Assembly: GCF_900091725.1 (NCBI RefSeq)
Contig: NZ_FMBW01000087.1
Coordinates: forward strand, 186,001 to 250,000
Direction of reading: 5' to 3'
DNA from: Streptomyces sp. DvalAA-43
GTDB lineage: Bacteria > Actinomycetota > Actinomycetes > Streptomycetales > Streptomycetaceae
Length of the DNA stretch: 64,000 nucleotides
Positions 16,805 through 24,643 of this stretch are shown here, one piece after another. The notes under the pieces are model-generated. The model was given only the letters and a program-made list of their open reading frames with translations. It was not told the DNA's origin and ran no database searches. A program made the position numbers and the translations under genes. The first letter of the stretch is position 1. Every line of letters starts with the position of its first letter.

Positions 16805-16868
16805 GGAACTCCATGTCTTCAAGATCGGTGACAATTTCCGCCTGAATGAACATGAGAGTTCCTCGCAT
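16758..16868 (-). CDS. Possible leader peptide / upstream ORF of the ribosomal protection gene (36 aa)
   Basis: ATG 16868 follows AAGGGGCGCGTC. The ORF encodes MRGTLMFIQAEIVTDLEDME and continues to FRAHAEPGNPGACRRR. It runs 47 bp into the GTPase gene in another frame, so ribosomes on it cover the GTPase start. Tet(M)-type genes elsewhere are controlled by a leader peptide through attenuation. A similar arrangement here is inference. No family similarity is recognised. Confidence 0.4.
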   Translation of the reverse strand: MRGTLMFIQAEIVTDLEDMEFRAHAEPGNPGACRRR

Positions 16869-17439
16869 GACGCGCCCCTTCGTCGGTTCGTCGGTCGAAT
16901 TCCGCGGACGAGTAGAGCAGAGGGGCCGGAACCCCGACAACCGGTTTACGGCCGGGGCGGGCGGGCTCGCCCCGCGCACACCAGGGCACCGGAAGGCAAG
17001 CAGGTCACGGGCGGCGCGTCGCCGTGTCCCGGGGGTCAGCGGTGCGGTTCCGGGGACATCCGCGCGGGGAGTCCGGCGGGCGTCGGGGTTCGCCCCGTCC
17101 GACCGGACTCCGCGCGAACCCGCCCCAACTCAGCCTTCCAGTAAGGGTGTTCACGGGGGCCGAGGGACCGTCACCAGGCGGCCGACGGGCTCGTCGCCGC
17201 GTTGAGAGGTCAGCAAACGGGTGGGGCCCCGCCGCCCAAACCTCGCGCGTCGCTGCGTGCAGTCCAACGGGTGATTATCGGCGCCACTCCACCCGAAGGG
17301 CCCACGGTGTAGCTCCAATGCGGCGCTCCCCGATGGCGCGGATCCACATTCCGACTGACGGTGGATCACGTCGCCACTGCGCCACATTGAGTCGACAGCC
17401 GGTCACTCTTCGCAGTTGCGGCGGAAGGAATGTGTTCAG
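16869..17439. other. Long divergent intergenic region (570 bp)
   Basis: It lies between the ribosomal protection GTPase gene and the Asp-Gly-Arg repeat protein gene. Open frames exist on both strands only because of high GC. None has a ribosome-binding site together with recognisable protein character. It should contain promoters in both directions. The 17300-17430 end is less GC-rich and precedes the GGAAGGAA ribosome-binding site of the next gene. Confidence 0.5.
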
Positions 17440-18243
17440 ATGCGCTCTGCCCGCACACTGTTCGCTTCGGCCGCTGTCACAGCGGTCCTTGCCATCACCG
17501 GCCCGTCCGCCTACGCCATGGTCACGTCCGGCGACTCGGGCCACGACAACGGTTACTCGTCCTCGCGCGGCGACGACCACGGAAAGGACGACCGCGGCGG
17601 CGACCGCGGTGGAGACCGCGGTGGAGACCGTGGCGGCGACCGCGGTGGAGACCGCGGTGGAGACCGTGGCGGCGACCGCGGCGGAGACCGCGGTGGACGC
17701 GGCGGCGACCGCGGCGGCGACCGCGGCGGACGCGGCGACCACGAGGGTCCGCGCGGTGGCATCCACACCGGCGGCGGCTTCATGGCCTCCGTCGTCACCG
17801 GCGAGAACGGCCCCAGCGACGAAGGCGACCGCGGTGGAGACCGTGGCGGCTACGGCGGCGGCGACCGCGGCGGACGCGGCGGCGACCGCGGCCACGACCG
17901 CGGCGGACGCGGCGACCACGACCGGCGTGGCGGTGTCCACACCGGCGGCGGCTTCATGGCCTCCGTCATCACCGGCGAGAACGGCCCCAGCGACGAAGGC
18001 GACCGCGGCGGCGACCGCGGCGGCTACGGCGGTGGCGACCGTGGCGGCGACCGCGGCGGCGACCGCGGTGGACGCGGCGGCCACGAGGGTGGCCGCCCCC
18101 ACGGTGGCGTGCACACCGGTGGCGGCGGCATGGCGATGACCGGTGGCGGTCTGGCCGCCGGCTCGGCGCTGCTGCTCGGCGGTGTCGGCGTCGGCGCGTA
18201 CAAGCTGCGCCGCCGTCAGTCGACGGGTGGCGCGATGGCCTGA
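17440..18243 (+). CDS. Secreted Asp-Gly-Arg repeat surface protein with sortase-like C-terminal anchor
   Basis: Protein of 267 aa from ATG 17440 behind GGAAGGAA. A signal peptide (TLFASAAVTAVLAITGPSAYA) ends near residue 27. The mature protein is low complexity: GGDRGGDRGG arrays separated by near-identical blocks HTGGGFMASV(V/I)TGENGPSDEGD at about 109 and 167. A third, altered copy at 225 (HTGGGGMAMTGGG) leads directly into a hydrophobic stretch LAAGSALLLGGVGVGAY and a basic KLRRRQ tail. That end looks like a cell-wall sorting signal with MAMTG in place of LPxTG. The next gene is a class F sortase. No homologue of known function is recognised. Confidence 0.85.
   Translation: MRSARTLFASAAVTAVLAITGPSAYAMVTSGDSGHDNGYSSSRGDDHGKDDRGGDRGGDRGGDRGGDRGGDRGGDRGGDRGGDRGGRGGDRGGDRGGRGDHEGPRGGIHTGGGFMASVVTGENGPSDEGDRGGDRGGYGGGDRGGRGGDRGHDRGGRGDHDRRGGVHTGGGFMASVITGENGPSDEGDRGGDRGGYGGGDRGGDRGGDRGGRGGHEGGRPHGGVHTGGGGMAMTGGGLAAGSALLLGGVGVGAYKLRRRQSTGGAMA
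17596..18090 (+). repeat. Short tandem repeats encoding GGDRGG arrays
   Basis: Tandem GGCGACCGCGGTGGA-type units of 9-12 bp, plus two copies of a unit of about 75 bp encoding HTGGGFMASV..TGENGPSDEGD (from about 17764 and 17938). The array lies inside the repeat-protein gene and is a likely site of copy-number change. Confidence 0.85.
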
Positions 18244-18426
18244 CCAGGCCGAACCGCCAGCCGGTCGTTTCGTTGTCGCGGCCGCCGCCCTTCGGGGCGG
18301 CGGTCGCGGCGGCTGCGTTTCCTCCCCGATAAGGCCCGGATAAGCCCCGGGGAAGCCCCGGACGGAACCCGGCCCCGCCGCACCCCCTCCCCCTCACAAC
18401 ACCGCGCAACCGAAAGGCACGTTCCC

Positions 18427-19161
18427 ATGGCCGCCCCGCAGTCGACCGGCTCCACCCCCACCCGGACTGCCCCACGATCCACACTGGGCCGCGCCCTGAT
18501 GTGGCCCGCCGTGACAGCCGCGCTCGGCATGGTCCTCATCTACAACTCCTTCGGCACCTCGATCAACGAAAAGCCGCCGTCCGCGCGTGCCGCCGTCTCG
18601 TCCGCCGCCCCCGAGGTCGTCGGCTCCCATGCCGCACCCGCCCCCGGTCCCGCCCCCGTCAAGTCGTCGGAGGCCGTCGACGTCGGCCCCTCGATGTCGC
18701 GTTCCGTCCCGACGCGGCTCCAGATCCCGGGCATCGGCGTCGACGCCCCGTTCACCGATCTGTCCATCGGCGCCACCGGTCAGCTGGACGCTCCGCCCCC
18801 CGACGACACCAACCTGGTCGGCTGGTTCAAGGACGGTGCCAGCCCCGGTGAGCGCGGTTCCGCGATCGTGGCGGGTCACGTCGACACGAAGACCGGGCCC
18901 GCCGTGTTCCTGCAGCTCTCGTCCGTCCAGCCCGGATCCGAGGTCGACATCACCCGCGCGGACGGCTCCATCGCCACGTTCGAGGTCGACTCCGTGGAGC
19001 AGTTCAGCAAGGCGGACTTCCCGGACGACCTGGTCTACGCCGACACCTCGTCCGCCGAGTTGCGCCTGATCACCTGCGGTGGCGCCTACAACAAGGCCGT
19101 GAAGGACTACGAGGACAACGTCGTGGTCTTCGCCCACCTCGACTCCTACAGCAAGGCCTGA
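18427..19161 (+). CDS. Class F sortase
   Basis: Membrane-bound transpeptidase of 244 aa. It has one N-terminal helix (ALMWPAVTAALGMVLIYNSF, about 23-43), then a Ser/Ala/Pro linker and the sortase domain. Catalytic His151 lies in VAGHVDTKTGPAVF and Cys217 in LRLITCGGAY. The usual third residue, an Arg on the strand after the Cys, is not seen in YEDNVVVFAHLD; R213 just before the Cys is the nearest. Class F sortases of Actinobacteria often sit beside their substrate, here the repeat protein 183 bp upstream. GAAAGG precedes the ATG. Confidence 0.92.
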   Translation: MAAPQSTGSTPTRTAPRSTLGRALMWPAVTAALGMVLIYNSFGTSINEKPPSARAAVSSAAPEVVGSHAAPAPGPAPVKSSEAVDVGPSMSRSVPTRLQIPGIGVDAPFTDLSIGATGQLDAPPPDDTNLVGWFKDGASPGERGSAIVAGHVDTKTGPAVFLQLSSVQPGSEVDITRADGSIATFEVDSVEQFSKADFPDDLVYADTSSAELRLITCGGAYNKAVKDYEDNVVVFAHLDSYSKA

Positions 19162-19216
19162 CCGCCGACAGCCGGCGGCGGTGCGGCACAACCATCCACC
19201 GGACCGCGAGGTCGAA

Positions 19217-19251
19217 CGGGGCAGTACGGAATCCGGTTCCGTACTGCCCCG
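19217..19251. terminator. Stem-loop terminator after the sortase gene
   Basis: Perfect 15-bp arms, CGGGGCAGTACGGAA and its complement, with a TCCGG loop, between the sortase and FG-GAP genes. Confidence 0.8.
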
Positions 19252-19282
19252 ACTGACGTTCCGATCACCGGAGTTGACCGAC

Positions 19283-20797
19283 GTGCCTGTTCTCACCCAC
19301 CGCCGCCGCCTGGCGATCGCGACCGGAATGGCCCTGGTCGCCGGAGCCGTCGCGGCACCCGTCGGCCACGCCGCCGCGCGGTCCGCCGCCCCGACCGCGC
19401 AGCCGCCCGCCGCCACCGTGAAGGCGCCGAGCGGCAAACGGCTGCACGACGACTTCAACGGCGACGGCTACCCCGACGTGGCCGTGGGCGCCCCCATGGC
19501 CGTCCTCGGCGACCCGGACGGCGGCGCGGGCGCCGTGAGCGTCCTCTTCGGTGGCCCCGAAGGCCTGTCCTCCACCCACAAGCAGGTGCTGACCTGGCCG
19601 GACCGTCCGGGCATCACCAACCCGGGGGACGCCCGCTACGGCACGAACCTGCGCAGCGCCGACCTGGACGGTGACGGTTACGCGGATCTCGTCAGCCGCC
19701 TCTGGGCGTACCGGACCGACGGAGACGAGGGCACGGTACTGGCTGTCAACTGGGGCGGCCCATCCGGACTTTCGGCCGCCGCCACGCTCCTGAAGCCGGT
19801 CCCCGGCGACCAGACCGACGGCACCGGCGACCTGGACGTCGGAGACGTCGACGGTGACGGCATCGCCGACATCGCGGTGGGCGACGTACGGCGCGGCGGC
19901 CATGTCCTGCACGGCCCGGTCAGCCGCGCCGGCCAGTGGAGCAGGGCCGGCGCGTTCTCGGTCGACGGCACGGACGTGCTGGACACCTCGGAGATCGCCG
20001 TCGGTGATGTGACCGGCGACGGCGTGGGCGATCTGGTGATCCTCGGCTTCGGCCCGGACGACCCGTGGCAGCAGCACACGTACCTGCTCAAGGGCAGCCG
20101 TACCGGTTTCGCCGCCCCGGTCGAGATCAAGGACGCGACCGGTGCCGGTGTCGGCGGCACCGCCGTGGGCATCGCCGACCTGGACAAGGACGGCCACGGG
20201 GACATCGTCATCGGGCGCGGTGACGAATGGTCGCAGGCGGACACCCCGGCGAAGAAGGGCGGCGCGCTCTTCATCTCGTACGGCGGCCCGAAGGGGCAGA
20301 GCACCACGCGCGGGCCCGTCTGGATCAACCAGGACACCGAGGGCGTCTCGGGCACGGCCGAGTTCCACGACCGGATGGGCTACAGCCTGGCGCTGGGCGA
20401 CACGGACGGCGACGGCTACCCCGACATCGCCACCGGCCTGCCGGGCGAGAAGATCAACGGCATCGCCGACGCCGGCCGGGTCCTGGTGTTCAAGGGCGGG
20501 CCGAACGGCGTGAGCGGCGCGGGCTCCAAGGAGTTCGGCCAGTACACGGCGGGGGTCCCGGGGGCGGCCGAGGCGGGCGACCAGTTCGGCGAGGCCCTCG
20601 CACTGGGCGACTACGACGGCAGGGGCCGTGCGGAGATGGTGGTCGGCGACCCGACGGAGAACAACAGCAGGGGCGCCCTGTGGATCTTCCGTACGGATGC
20701 CACCGGCATCATCGCCGAGGGTTCCGTCTCGTTCGGCGCGGCCACGATCGGCGCCCCGACCGGCCCGTCCCGCTTCAGCGAGGCGCTGACGGGCTGA
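19283..20797 (+). CDS. Secreted FG-GAP repeat (integrin alpha-like beta-propeller) protein
   Basis: Protein of 504 aa from GTG 19283 (GGAG 9 nt upstream). A signal peptide (RRRLAIATGMALVAGAVAAPVGHAAA) is followed by seven Ca-binding FG-GAP/D-x-D-G units: DFNGDGYPDVAVG, DLDGDGYADLVS, DVDGDGIADIAVG, DVTGDGVGDLVIL, DLDKDGHGDIVIG, DTDGDGYPDIATG and DYDGRGRAEMVVG. Such a set forms one seven-bladed propeller, typically for adhesion, polysaccharide binding or as a carrier domain. The last residues are encoded inside an 8-bp tandem repeat. No catalytic domain is attached; the ligand is unknown. Confidence 0.92.
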   Translation: MPVLTHRRRLAIATGMALVAGAVAAPVGHAAARSAAPTAQPPAATVKAPSGKRLHDDFNGDGYPDVAVGAPMAVLGDPDGGAGAVSVLFGGPEGLSSTHKQVLTWPDRPGITNPGDARYGTNLRSADLDGDGYADLVSRLWAYRTDGDEGTVLAVNWGGPSGLSAAATLLKPVPGDQTDGTGDLDVGDVDGDGIADIAVGDVRRGGHVLHGPVSRAGQWSRAGAFSVDGTDVLDTSEIAVGDVTGDGVGDLVILGFGPDDPWQQHTYLLKGSRTGFAAPVEIKDATGAGVGGTAVGIADLDKDGHGDIVIGRGDEWSQADTPAKKGGALFISYGGPKGQSTTRGPVWINQDTEGVSGTAEFHDRMGYSLALGDTDGDGYPDIATGLPGEKINGIADAGRVLVFKGGPNGVSGAGSKEFGQYTAGVPGAAEAGDQFGEALALGDYDGRGRAEMVVGDPTENNSRGALWIFRTDATGIIAEGSVSFGAATIGAPTGPSRFSEALTG

Positions 20798-20824
20798 CGG
20801 GCCGACGGGCCGACGGGCCGACCG
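20785..20824 (+). repeat. 8-bp tandem repeat across the FG-GAP gene stop codon
   Basis: Five copies of GCYGACSG (GCTGACGG twice, GCCGACGG twice, GCCGACCG). The in-frame stop TGA lies in the second copy. Confidence 0.75.
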
Positions 20825-20990
20825 CACAGCCCATCAGATTCCTGAATTCACGGCCCCTGCGAACTGACCCCAGAACGGGTCAATTGCCTTTCTCCTGACG
20901 TTAGTTGTTGTGCGCAAGGCGATCCGGAGGAGCCGCCGGCGCACACCTCTTGACGTCCCCCACACGGCGGCGGAACCATCGAAGCCCGCT

Positions 20991-21017
20991 GGGAGAGCGC
21001 TCTCAGAGCGCTCTCCC
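20991..21017. promoter_or_regulatory. Double LacI-family operator upstream of GH55 gene
   Basis: A 27-bp perfect odd palindrome, GGGAGAGCGCTCT-C-AGAGCGCTCTCCC. It contains two GAGCGCTC cores (20995-21002 and 21006-21013) whose centres are 11 bp apart, one helical turn. GAGCGCTC is the core recognised by several Streptomyces LacI-type sugar repressors such as CebR (TGGGAGCGCTCCCA). It lies 48 bp before the GH55 start codon. Confidence 0.75.
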
Positions 21018-21064
21018 GGCCGTTCGTCGTGTACTCGGAACCACGACTCAGGAGAAGTGTTCTC

Positions 21065-22861
21065 ATGCATGCTCCCCCCACAGCACCTCCACGCCGCCGG
21101 GCCCGCGCCCTCGGACTCGCCGCCCTCGCCGCCGCCGCGCTGCTCGTCGCCGCCCTCCCCGCCACCTCGACCGCCTCGACCGCCCCGGCCACTCACGGTC
21201 AGGACACCCGGGCGGTGGTCGGCGGTGGCGATCTCGGCCCCAACGTCATGGTCTTCGACCCCACCACCCCCGACATCCAGGGCAAGGTCGACGAAGTCTT
21301 CCGGAAGCAGGAGTCGGCACAGTTCGGCGACGGCCGCTACGCGCTGTTCTTCAAGCCGGGCACGTACGACAACATCAATGCGCAGATCGGCTTCTACACC
21401 TCGATCGCCGGGCTGGGGCTGAACCCGGACGACACCACGTTCAACGGCGATGTGACGGTCGACGCCGGGTGGTTCGGCGGGAACGCGACCCAGAACTTCT
21501 GGCGGTCGGCGGAGAACCTGGCCCTCAACCCGGTGAACGGCACCGACCGCTGGGCCGTCGCCCAGGCCGCGCCGTTCCGCCGGATGCACGTCAGGGGCGG
21601 GCTGAATCTCGCACCCGCCGGATACGGCTGGGCGAGCGGCGGCTACATCGCCGACAGCAGGATCGACGGCCAGGTCGCACCGTACTCGCAGCAGCAGTGG
21701 TACACCCGGGACAGCTCGGTCGGCGGCTGGAACAACGCCGTGTGGAACATGACGTTCTCCGGCGTCGAGGGCGCGCCCGCGCAGAGTTTCCCGGAGCCCC
21801 CGTACACCACGCTCGACACCACCCCCGTCTCGCGCGAGAAGCCGTTCCTCTACCTCGACGGCGACGCGTACAAGGTGTTCGTCCCCGCCAAGCGCACCAA
21901 CGCGCGCGGCACGTCGTGGGGCAATGGCGCACCGCAGGGCGAATCACTGCCGCTGGACCGGTTCTACGTCGTGAAGCCCGGTGCGAGCGCCGGGACCATC
22001 AACGCGGCGGTCCAGCAGGGCCTGCACCTGCTCTTCACGCCCGGCGTCTACCACGTCGACCGGCCCATCGAGATCGACCGCGCCGACACGGTCGTGCTCG
22101 GTCTGGGGCTGGCGACGATCATCCCGGACAACGGGGTCACCGCCCTCAAGGTCGGCGACGTGGACGGCGTACGACTGGCCGGTCTGCTCGTCGACGCCGG
22201 CCCGGTCAACTCGGACACCCTGATCGAGATCGGCCCCGAGGGATCGTCCGCCGGCCACGCCGACAACCCGACCTCGCTCCAGGACGTGTTCGTGCGCATC
22301 GGCGGTGCCGGTCCCGGCAAGGCGACCACCAGCCTCGTCGTGAACAGCAACGACACGATCATCGACCACACCTGGCTCTGGCGCGCGGACCACGGTGACG
22401 GCGTCGGCTGGGAGACCAACCGGGCGGACTACGGGCTCCGGGTCAACGGCGACCGTGTGCTGGCCACCGGACTGTTCGTGGAGCACTTCAACAAGTACGA
22501 CGTGGAGTGGGCGGGCGAGAACGGCCGGACGATCTTCTTCCAGAACGAGAAGTCGTACGACGCCCCGAACCAGGCGGCCATCCAGAACGGCAGCACCAAG
22601 GGTTTCGCGGCCTACAAGGTCGACGACTCCGTCACCGCCCACGAGGGCTGGGGCCTGGGCAGCTACTGCTTCTTCAACGTCGATCCGACGATCCGCCAGG
22701 ACCACGGCTTCCAGGCACCGGTGAAGCCCGGGGTGCGGTTCCACGATCTGCTGGTCGTCTCGCTGGGCGGCAAGGGCCAGTACGAACACGTCATCAACGG
22801 CACCGGCTCCCCCACGTCGGGGTCGGACACCGTTCCGTCGAAGGTGGTGTCGTTCCCGTAG
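21065..22861 (+). CDS. Secreted GH55 exo-beta-1,3-glucanase (laminarinase)
   Basis: Protein of 598 aa from ATG 21065 behind AGGAGAA. A signal peptide (RRRARALGLAALAAAALLVAALPATSTAS) is followed by two tandem right-handed beta-helix domains. Blocks such as VVGGGDLGPNVMVFDP, AQIGFYTSIAGLGLNPDDTT, DGVGWETNRADYGLRVNG and NKYDVEWAGENGRTIFFQNE match the Streptomyces GH55 enzyme described as SacteLam55A, which releases glucose from laminarin. The Glu in AHEGWG (about residue 527) lies in the region holding the family's proposed general acid. Homologues are often mislabelled adenylyl cyclase. A double LacI-type operator suggests sugar-induced expression. Confidence 0.92.
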   Translation: MHAPPTAPPRRRARALGLAALAAAALLVAALPATSTASTAPATHGQDTRAVVGGGDLGPNVMVFDPTTPDIQGKVDEVFRKQESAQFGDGRYALFFKPGTYDNINAQIGFYTSIAGLGLNPDDTTFNGDVTVDAGWFGGNATQNFWRSAENLALNPVNGTDRWAVAQAAPFRRMHVRGGLNLAPAGYGWASGGYIADSRIDGQVAPYSQQQWYTRDSSVGGWNNAVWNMTFSGVEGAPAQSFPEPPYTTLDTTPVSREKPFLYLDGDAYKVFVPAKRTNARGTSWGNGAPQGESLPLDRFYVVKPGASAGTINAAVQQGLHLLFTPGVYHVDRPIEIDRADTVVLGLGLATIIPDNGVTALKVGDVDGVRLAGLLVDAGPVNSDTLIEIGPEGSSAGHADNPTSLQDVFVRIGGAGPGKATTSLVVNSNDTIIDHTWLWRADHGDGVGWETNRADYGLRVNGDRVLATGLFVEHFNKYDVEWAGENGRTIFFQNEKSYDAPNQAAIQNGSTKGFAAYKVDDSVTAHEGWGLGSYCFFNVDPTIRQDHGFQAPVKPGVRFHDLLVVSLGGKGQYEHVINGTGSPTSGSDTVPSKVVSFP

Positions 22862-22875
22862 CACCCGGCAACGAA

Positions 22876-22906
22876 GTGGGGCCCGGTCGTCGCGACCGGG
22901 CCCCAC
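22876..22906. terminator. Terminator after GH55 gene
   Basis: Perfect 14-bp arms GTGGGGCCCGGTCG / CGACCGGGCCCCAC with a TCG loop. Confidence 0.85.
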
Positions 22907-23018
22907 CGACGTCGGTACTCCGCCGTCACACCAGGCGGTCGCCCCTGACGGCCACGACGAACGGCGCCCAGGCGCACGGAGGCGTTGCCGCACGGCGCCC
23001 CTTTGGGGGCGGCCCGAC

Positions 23019-23039
23019 TACAGTGGACCGCACAGTCCA
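23019..23039. promoter_or_regulatory. TetR promoter with operator TGGACC-N4-AGTCCA (site 1)
   Basis: A -10-like TACAGT (23019-23024) shares its last base with the inverted repeat TGGACCGCACAGTCCA (23024-23039). A protein bound here would cover the transcription start of the TetR gene. The same pattern recurs before the SDR gene. Confidence 0.65.
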
Positions 23040-23067
23040 TTACCACTCCATTACGAGGAGGCGGATC

Positions 23068-23676
23068 GTGCGCGGGCAGCTGACGGCGAAGGGGAAGGCG
23101 ACGCGGCGCCGGATCGTCGAGGGCGCTGCGGAGGTGCTGCGGGAGAGGGGCGTCGCCTCGGCCACGCTGGACGACATCATGGTGCGGACCAGCGCCAGCA
23201 AGAGCCAGTTGTTCCACTACTTCCCGGACGGCAAGGAGGAACTGCTCCTCGCAGTCGCCCAGTTCGAGGCGGACCGCGTCCTGGAGGACCAGCAGCCGTA
23301 TCTGAGCCGTCTCGACTCGTGGGAGGCCTGGGAGCAGTGGCGGGATGTGGTGATCAAGCGCTACGAGGCCCAGGGAGACGAGTGCCCGCTGGGTTCGCTG
23401 TTCTTCCAGGTCGGGCGCTCGACCCCCGGGGCGCGGGCGATCGTGGTCGAGCTGATGCGCCGCTGGCAGGAGAACCTGGCGGCGGGCATCCGGTCGCTCC
23501 AGGCGTCCGGCCGGCTCCCCGACGGGCTCGACGTCGACGCCAGGGCCGCCGCCCTGCTGGCCGCGATTCAGGGCGGTGTGTCGATCCTGCTGTCGACGGG
23601 GCGGTCCACCCATCTGCGCGCCGCGCTGGATCTGGGGATCGCGGACCTGCGCCGCGCGGGCGAAACAGGTCCATGA
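23068..23676 (+). CDS. TetR/AcrR family transcriptional regulator
   Basis: Protein of 202 aa from GTG 23068, with GAGGAGGC upstream. The N-terminal helix-turn-helix is TRRRIVEGAAEVLRERGVA followed by ATLDDIMVRTSASKSQLFHY. The C-terminal part (LVVELMRRW-like VVELMRRWQENLAAGIRSLQ) resembles the TetR_C family of YcdC/LfrR-type repressors of drug or aldehyde stress genes. It is convergent with an SDR gene (22 bp between stops). Both promoters carry TGGACC-N4-AGTCCA, so it probably represses itself and the SDR gene. The inducer is unknown. Confidence 0.92.
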   Translation: MRGQLTAKGKATRRRIVEGAAEVLRERGVASATLDDIMVRTSASKSQLFHYFPDGKEELLLAVAQFEADRVLEDQQPYLSRLDSWEAWEQWRDVVIKRYEAQGDECPLGSLFFQVGRSTPGARAIVVELMRRWQENLAAGIRSLQASGRLPDGLDVDARAAALLAAIQGGVSILLSTGRSTHLRAALDLGIADLRRAGETGP

Positions 23677-23698
23677 CGGACGTCAGCGGTGCCGAGTG

Positions 23699-24463
23699 TC
23701 ACCCGGCGATGACGGCGACGGCGGTGCGGCCGCCGTCCACGTCGAGCGTGATGCCGTGCACGAAGGCCGACTCGTCACCGGCCAGGTAGACGGCGGCGTT
23801 CGCGATGGCGTCGGGGGTTCCCATCCGGCCTGCGGGGGTCCCCTCCATCATGACCTCGCCGGGGTGGGCCTCGCCGGGTGCGGGCGTGAGCACGACGCCC
23901 GGTGAGATCGCGTTCACCCGTACGCCCCGGGGCCCGAACTCCGCCGCCCAGGACCGGGTCAGGGTCTCCATGGCCCCCTTGGTGGAGCTGTAGAGGGCAC
24001 CCACCGGAACGCCCAGGCGCGCGATCCAGGAGCCCAGATTGATGACCGCCCCGCCACCGGCCTCCACCATGGCGGGCGCGACGGCGGCGGTGAGGAAGAA
24101 CGGGGCCTTCACATTGACCGCGTAGACCTCGTCGAAGGTCTCCTCATCGGTGTCCGCCGTGGTGTCGCCCGGGTAGACGCCCGCATTGTTGACCAGGATG
24201 TCGATACGGCCGCCGAGCACCCGCGTCGCCTCCCGGGCCAGCGCCCGCGAGGCGGCGGCACTGCCGTCCAGGCCGGCCCGCACGAAGTCGGCACGACCGC
24301 CCAGGGCACGGATGCCGTCGACGACCTCCTGGCCACGCTCCGTGCTGCGCCCCGAGACGACGACATGGGCCCCCTCGGCGGCGAACGCCTCCGCGATGGC
24401 CCGTCCGATATTGCTGGTCGCTCCGGTCACCAGAGCGGTCTTGCCCTCCAGGCGCGTTGACAT
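23699..24463 (-). CDS. SDR family NAD(P)-dependent oxidoreductase
   Basis: Classical short-chain dehydrogenase/reductase of 254 aa. The nucleotide-binding motif TGATSNIGRAIAEAF has Asn in place of the usual Gly in GxGIG. NNAGVYPGD is the structural motif. Ser in INLGSWIARLG and Tyr/Lys in LYSSTKGAM form the active site. SGRS after beta2 suggests NADP preference. ATG 24463 follows GGAGTGGACC. Its promoter region carries operator site 2, shared with the neighbouring TetR gene, which probably controls it. Substrate unknown. Confidence 0.93.
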   Translation of the reverse strand: MSTRLEGKTALVTGATSNIGRAIAEAFAAEGAHVVVSGRSTERGQEVVDGIRALGGRADFVRAGLDGSAAASRALAREATRVLGGRIDILVNNAGVYPGDTTADTDEETFDEVYAVNVKAPFFLTAAVAPAMVEAGGGAVINLGSWIARLGVPVGALYSSTKGAMETLTRSWAAEFGPRGVRVNAISPGVVLTPAPGEAHPGEVMMEGTPAGRMGTPDAIANAAVYLAGDESAFVHGITLDVDGGRTAVAVIAG

Positions 24464-24586
24464 GGTCCACTCCATCGCTTGGTTCGCCACCAGGAACCCG
24501 CACGGCCGGACCGCGTACCGCCTACCGCGTCCGACCGGTCGGAGCCCCGGAGCACCGGGGCGAGTGCCACTGTGCGACGACAAAAA

Positions 24587-24602
24587 TGGACCTGCAAGTC
24601 CA
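24587..24602. promoter_or_regulatory. Operator TGGACC-N4-AGTCCA (site 2) before SDR gene
   Basis: TGGACCTGCAAGTCCA, the same 6+6 arms as the site at 23024-23039, in an AT-richer stretch (AAAAATGGAC, AAAATTT) 124 bp before the SDR start codon. Confidence 0.65.
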
Positions 24603-24643
24603 GAAAATTTCGCCTGCCCGGCTGCACCCTGCCCGGCTGCCCG

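Noticed and set aside
17596..18090. The repeat array as a possible CRISPR array
   Set aside because: The units are 9-12 bp, coding and without unique spacers. No cas gene is in the window.
17275..18114. An antisense Ala/Val-rich open frame and a second plus-strand frame over the repeat-protein gene
   Set aside because: Both arise from the short tandem repeats being open in several frames. Only the 17440 frame has a ribosome-binding site, a signal peptide and a membrane anchor.
21065..22861. Adenylyl cyclase, a label often carried by homologues of this protein
   Set aside because: No cyclase domain is present. The sequence blocks match the GH55 beta-helix exo-beta-1,3-glucanase.
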